Below, piece by piece: positions 59,110-64,000 of a stretch of 64,000 nucleotides of DNA. Below the pieces are notes generated by a model, which saw only the letters and a program-made list of their open reading frames with translations, was not told the DNA's origin and made no database searches. The stretch's first letter is position 1. Every line of letters starts with the position of its first letter. The stretch lies in NCBI GenBank assembly GCA_028095005.1, contig CM051462.1, positions 86,687,846-86,751,845 on the forward strand, in the 5' to 3' direction. The position numbers were made by a program, and so were the translations under genes. This stretch comes from Rhynchospora pubera. Taxonomy: Eukaryota > Streptophyta > Magnoliopsida > Poales > Cyperaceae.

Positions 59110-60485
59110 GGTGAGTGTAATTAATTAATTAAGTTCACTTTTGAATTCATTTCAAAATGTTCTCTAATTAAATAATTATGTCTAATCATCTGCTTCAAAT
59201 AAAGTTGGCTTCAAAACCATTTTATTTTTCAATAGTTGATTTAATTTGTTCCTTCTATTGTGGCAGAAAGATGGATTGGCAACTCTACAATTTTTGAATC
59301 CATAAAAAAAAACTATCTTTTTGTATACTTTGGATTGTAAGTTTTTTAGTTAATTATAATTAAATGAACAAAATAGTTAATTTTCCCTTTGCTCCAAATT
59401 TGGTAACTTAGTGATTGTTACAGGGGTTCTTCTGTAGCTTTTGGGGGATTTCTTGGAATGAGGCGTACCTAGTACAGTTATATATAAAGCTCTCGATTCT
59501 TATGCTAGTGCTACGATACAGGTCAGCAAGCTGAATAGAGTCATCGACAATACATTCTTCTTAGTGTTATGATATGCATATCAATTTCAACTTTGTTAAC
59601 AATAAATTTAATGTTATGACGTGTATATCTAAAATTTTGGCTAGGTACGTGATAGAAAAGTCGACAGCAAAATCAATATGGGTGTATAACAGTGTGCACC
59701 CAACATGGTAATCTTTCGAAGATGGTACATGATATTTATTTCAATTTCAACAACTATATTTTTATTGAACTGATTTGCATAAATATTCAAAACATACAAA
59801 ATTTTTCTTATACCCTTGCTTTTAATTTCTAGCCAGGTATTCATTCTTGATGCTTCAAGGGTGTTAATATTTGAAGTGGCTCAGGCAATAGATGGTATTT
59901 TCCCAAGGAAGATCTACACCAATTTCTAGCATTCAAGAAAGCAGAGAGATGGTTTCCTTAAACAAGCATCCAAGAGGCTGAAGCAATTCATTTTTCTATT
60001 CTTTTTCTTTTCTATTGGTTTCAAAGTTGCCCTCAAAGAGTTTTTTTTTCTCTCTCTCTCTCTCTTTCAACTATTAAGTATTCACATTGCTATTTTGATT
60101 CATGTACTTGACATTAATTAATTCTAGTTTAGATATGCTTTTGCTAGTTTGATACACAATGTGCTATTAAAATGGTACAACGATTGCAATTATTCTGACT
60201 GTGGTGTGTTATTTTATATATTAAGAAAAATGTTCTTTACTCTGATCGTTGAGTATATGTTGTTGGTGTTATGCAAATCATTGTCTTGCTCAGCAGAAAT
60301 CTAATGAAATTATTGAATTTGAACTGAAATGGAAAGAGATAACAGGGTACGTACAACCCTAAATATACGCAATTAGGCAATATTAAATTAAACTTTATTG
60401 TTCATAGTTTATAGCACAGAAAAAGATGATAATAAATTTTAGGATGTTATATAACAGGGTACTGCACTAATATTAACCACAAAAT
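59110..60485. other. 3' flank of the LRR gene
   Basis: Probable 3' UTR with an intron starting at 59112 (AAG|GTGAGT). No other coding segment is recognisable. Confidence 0.4.
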
Positions 60486-60883
60486 GAGGGTTCTAGAGTC
60501 ACAATTTTTTGTACCACAAATGTCACAAATTTTCTATTTCATTAATATTTCAAATTTTGCAATTCAAATTTTGAATCCAAACCATTGATCTTGTTCAATT
60601 TAACGTGTGATGTGTTACTATATAATTTTTTTATATTTTTTAGTTCATTTGATCAAAAAGTAAAAAATGAATGAATGTAATTAACTATAACATATTAATT
60701 GTAACTGTGCTACTATATAATTTTGACCTCTTGATTGAGAATCAAATGAACTCCAAAATTTATAAAATTTATGTGGGAGCGCATCATCATTATATTGAAA
60801 AAGATCAACGGTTTGGATTTAAAATTTAATTTTCAAAATTTGAAATATTAATAAATTAGAGAAATTGTGGCACTAAAATCCTC
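60486..60883. mobile_element. Foldback MITE, GAGGRTTYTAG ends
   Basis: It begins GAGGGTTCTAGAGTCACAATTT and ends AAATTGTGGCACTAAAATCCTC as inverted repeats. Inner parts also pair (GATCTTGTTCAATTTAAC against ATTGAAAAAGATCAACGG). Similar in ends and interior words to the MULE-type element at 53649. No target duplication is visible. Confidence 0.7.
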
Positions 60884-61795
60884 TTCACTGTAGATTAGAT
60901 ATCTTCTTAAAGCAATTTTACAAGCACTAAATTAGAAGTAACATGTGAATGTACCGATGAGATAAATAATTTAACAATGAGATTTTTTCTAAAATATTTT
61001 GAATTATGTTTCTAAGCTATACTTCGGTAAATAAAAACCTGAAAGAGAGGACTTTTTGAAGTATAATAAAAACTAGAGGGATAAATCGAGCGCTCGATAT
61101 AGAAATTCTTACTGACATTTAATTATCGAATTTGTTGCAACAAATCGAGTTTCATGAAACGAAGATTTTCTTAAAATTTAAACATTGATTATCATTTGCT
61201 ATGATTATATTGCAAGCTAGATTATACAATATTATTTCAATTTTATAAAATTTATTGCATATATGAATTTAAAGCAACGGTTGAAGATTCCAGATAACAA
61301 TTAAGCATGACCTACCTTAGATTTTGAAATATACTGTGAATAAATTTAGTATTAATACCAAATTTATTAATTAATACATTTAATTTTTTATTTTATTATC
61401 TGAAATGATAAAAAACCTGAAAACAAAATAATATTGAATATACACTTTATACTCTTATACACACTGTCATGCTACACCTGCTCATAAGTGGCCACACATT
61501 AGATATTGCTGCAGAAATTCAAAAACATAGATTTTGAATTTGGACATACTTAGTTTATTAACTAATCGCAACATAGACAATTTTTTACGTAGTTATTTAT
61601 TTGAATGAGGATTGCAAAATATTTGCCTTACATTAGACTATCATGTTTGAAAAAAATTAAGCATATCGGGATTGGCAAACTCTAATGCTATTCTCAACCC
61701 AACTTCAATTCACTACATTATTATCAAATTGAATTACTGTGCTAATTTATAAGCTGACTCAAGATTGGTTTGTTAACAATTTAAGCTAATTTGTT

Positions 61796-62075
61796 CTGTT
61801 GATAGAGTTTTCTCACAGCCTGGACCAGGAGAGGACGGTCATGTGACGGATGCAACAGATGACACTTCAGAAAATGCTTAGGCAGGGTTAATGTCTGTTG
61901 TTGTTTTTATTTTGTCTGTTTGAAATAGTAAAAGTTGTTTTCTTTTAGGAGGCTTTTGTCGTATTGGTAGTTTTTTTCTGTTGGATTACTGTATGAGTCA
62001 TTGCTTATGACTCTAAACCTTTTTACTTTTGTTAATGATATTAGGCACCCTTCTTGGGGTTCTTCAAAAAAAAAA
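61796..62075 (+). mobile_element. Poly(A)-tailed retroposed fragment with 16-bp target duplications
   Basis: A 280-bp insert ends in ten A residues and is flanked by the perfect 16-bp direct repeat TTTAAGCTAATTTGTT (61780-61795 and 62076-62091), the signature of LINE-type target-primed retroposition. A frame near its start reads a short acidic peptide ending ATDDTSENA and a stop, followed by 3' UTR-like DNA. It is either a 5'-truncated LINE end or the 3' end of a host mRNA. Confidence 0.9.
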
Positions 62076-62150
62076 TTTAAGCTAATTTGTTTGGTGCTTA
62101 TAATTTTACAATTACTTAGGTCATCGACTCACGTAAGCTAATGATATTTG

Positions 62151-62290
62151 AGGGGGCGTTTGTTTGTGACTTAGTGGGTGCATAACTTAAGTTATGCATC
62201 CTTAAGTCACCAAACACCTCTTACATAAGATGCTTTAAGGGTGCATAACTTATTGCACCTAAAGAGGTTGCATAAGTTATGCATTGGTCC
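62151..62290. repeat. Palindromic element, GTTTGTGACTTAGTGGGTGC
   Basis: 62162-62215 forms a nearly perfect palindrome centred on AACTTAAGTT. The GGTGCATAACTT and AAGTTATGCA words recur to 62280. Likely a small foldback MITE or its end. Confidence 0.7.
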
Positions 62291-62316
62291 CCTTTAATTT
62301 TTCTTCAAATAATACC

Positions 62317-62560
62317 CCTCAGAAATAATTAACAATAATATTTAATAATTAACAAATAATTAATAATAATTAATTAATAATAATATTTAATAGTAACAGT
62401 AATTATTAAAAATCATAATTAATAATAAAGATTAATTATTGTAACTAATTATTAATTAATAATAATTAATAATATTTAACAAGTAATATTAATTATTAAT
62501 AATAACGATTTAATAATAATTATTAGTTTTTACAAATAATTTTTATTATAAAATAATTAT
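62317..62560. repeat. Low-complexity AATAATTAAT tract
   Basis: The stretch is made almost only of A and T in TAATAATTAA-like words. Confidence 0.85.
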
Positions 62561-62998
62561 AATATTTATGTGATTTGACATTCAAATTGTACTGCTTAAT
62601 ACCATTTTGCCAGTTGTCTTGTACATGATTTTTGTTGTTTAGAACAAAATGGAATTGACAATTTTCAGGATGAGAAAGAGGAATTAAGAGGATGAAGCAA
62701 AAAGTTCATGCCAACTCAAGGAGAGAGTGAGCAATTGTCCATGGCATTAGAGGAGGTATATTTTTTTATTCATAAGAGGAGGTAGATTATTCTTATCTTA
62801 TTGTGAGTTATAGGTAGATTATTCTTATTTTATTCATCGAACGGCTAATGTGTCATCAATGGCACTGTGCCATCCATTTTCGGAGCGTCGGATCGCTTCA
62901 AGATCGGTGCGTCGGTGAGAATTAATCTAAGCGGAGCTGAGCTCTCCAAACCTCCGTTAATTTTTTATCTCTCCATCAAATAATTGTACTAGTAACCT

Positions 62999-63159
62999 TG
63001 GCCCCGTTTGGATCGTATGGGAATAGGAGGAATAGCTTCTTTCTAGACGTAAATTTATTATAAACAGTTCAAAATCTTTACAAAGTTACACACTTTCCAA
63101 TACTTTCCACCTAAGACTAGATTATTCCTCTTATTCCTAAACAATCCAAACGGAACCAA
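62999..63159. mobile_element. MITE, GGCCCCGTTTGGAT family
   Basis: It begins GGCCCCGTTTGGATCG and ends ACAATCCAAACGGAACC. AATAGGAGGAATAG on the left mirrors ATTATTCCTCTTATTCC on the right. Same terminal core as the elements at 5102, 50170 and 53044. Confidence 0.72.
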
Positions 63160-64000
63160 CATTTCTGAGACAATTGAAAAGAGGTGGGGCTCTCCATTTG
63201 TTTACAAAAAAAAAAAAAAAAGGGAAGATGCCTCCCTGCTTGAACTGGTTCATCTTTTCTTCTTTTTCTTTTTGGCCATATGGAATTGTAGGCCAGTCAG
63301 CCATAAGCAAAGTTCATTTTCTTGAAAAAGACACGCAGGGGAATCAAACGGTCATACAGGTAAATATGAATAGCTTCTGATGGTATTGTGTCTATAATTT
63401 ACGATGCTAATTATTCAAATGGGTTTTTCGCAGATAATGGGTATGAATGAATTATGAAATGTTAATCTATAATGTTAATGATCGCTTAATATTAACTCAG
63501 GGAGATTAGTAGTTGCCATAAAAAGGAAGCATATTGACTGTTCCAAGAGAAATTATAGACTGAAAAAAAATTCAGAGTTGTCACTTAATTGTCACTATGC
63601 TGTACTTGTAACTGAAGCTGCATTGGACAAAATTGTAGTAATAAAATAGGATATACCAATAACAGGGTATAGTGAGGTAGAAAGGCCTTCTGGCTTCTAG
63701 CTAGTATGTTGGTTGTTCTTTGTCACTCCACTTCAATTAGGTATTCAATCCAGGCATATTCTGTTTTGTGACGTCGTTTACTGACATGGACAACTTTTGA
63801 TTTCTAACTTCATTTGTTTTTTTAATTGTGACAGATCAATGATTTTCAATATTAGATCATGTCCAAAGGTAAGGAAATGAAAGAATAAAATATTAAGAAA
63901 AGTGGCGAAAGATTAGTCTAATGGAGAAGAGGATGATGAAGAAGAGACGAAGAAAAAGACCAGGATTAATGAAATAATTTTCTATATCAGGGACTCATTT
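63160..64000. other. Right-edge DNA, no gene recognised
   Basis: A 68-codon frame at 63174-63380 begins with a poly-Lys homopolymer artefact and has no domain. A purine-rich stretch with GAAGAAGAG words near 63920-63970 could be exonic but is too short to judge. Confidence 0.4.

Noticed and set aside
59641..59844. Small minus-strand frame in the LRR gene 3' flank
   Set aside because: No domain and antisense to the expected UTR.
1..64000. tRNA, rRNA, CRISPR and organellar insertions
   Set aside because: I scanned by eye for B-box (GGTTCGAATCC-like) sequences, rRNA blocks and regular spacer arrays and found none; the spaced palindromes at 19.1-19.8 kb are irregular and within an LTR.

Overview
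The window looks like nuclear DNA from a flowering plant. It is AT-rich and gene-poor, its genes contain spliceosomal introns, and it holds plant-specific families: FLZ zinc finger, F-box/DUF295, FAR1-like, plant NLR-type LRR, TNT1-like Copia Gag and hAT/MULE MITEs. The C-terminal tail of the LRR protein resembles NLRs I associate with monocots, but that assignment is weak.

Layout. 0-14.3 kb: two closely related DUF295 gene copies, one cut by the left edge on the minus strand and one at 13.2 kb on the plus strand. They form the arms of an inverted duplication whose interior holds a small three-exon FAR1-like gene and a roughly 140-bp-period tandem array (7.8-10.4 kb). 14.4-20.4 kb: hAT-type elements and a 1.5 kb solo LTR filled with GCGTTGTACAACGC palindromes. 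20.5-23.1 kb: a structurally complete Copia-type element that encodes only Gag and protease. 23.2-24.3 kb: an F-box/DUF295 gene with one frameshift. 25.6-30.0 kb: a decayed eIF2A gene, broken by a hAT MITE inside an exon and a 1.45 kb solo LTR inside an intron. 32.5-36.3 kb: a 3.7 kb element with ~360-bp terminal inverted repeats set inside a (TA)n microsatellite. 36.6-37.7 kb: an apparently intact two-exon FLZ zinc-finger gene. 38.4-47.9 kb: a COG3 (Golgi tethering) gene on the minus strand that keeps almost all its exon-intron structure but has several frameshifts and an N-terminal deletion. 48-55 kb: MITEs, foldback repeats and a perfect 35-bp-arm hairpin. 55.5-59.1 kb: a long single-exon NLR-like ORF whose nucleotide-binding domain has lost its catalytic motifs. 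59-64 kb: MITEs, one poly(A)-tailed retroposed fragment with 16-bp target duplications, and AT-rich DNA.

The most coherent reading is a fractionating chromosomal block. Two normally conserved housekeeping genes (eIF2A and COG3) are decaying side by side while FLZ, DUF295 and the LRR gene keep open frames, and transposable elements have filled the space between. Intact copies of eIF2A and COG3 should exist elsewhere in the genome. All calls come from reading the sequence by eye; no database search was run.
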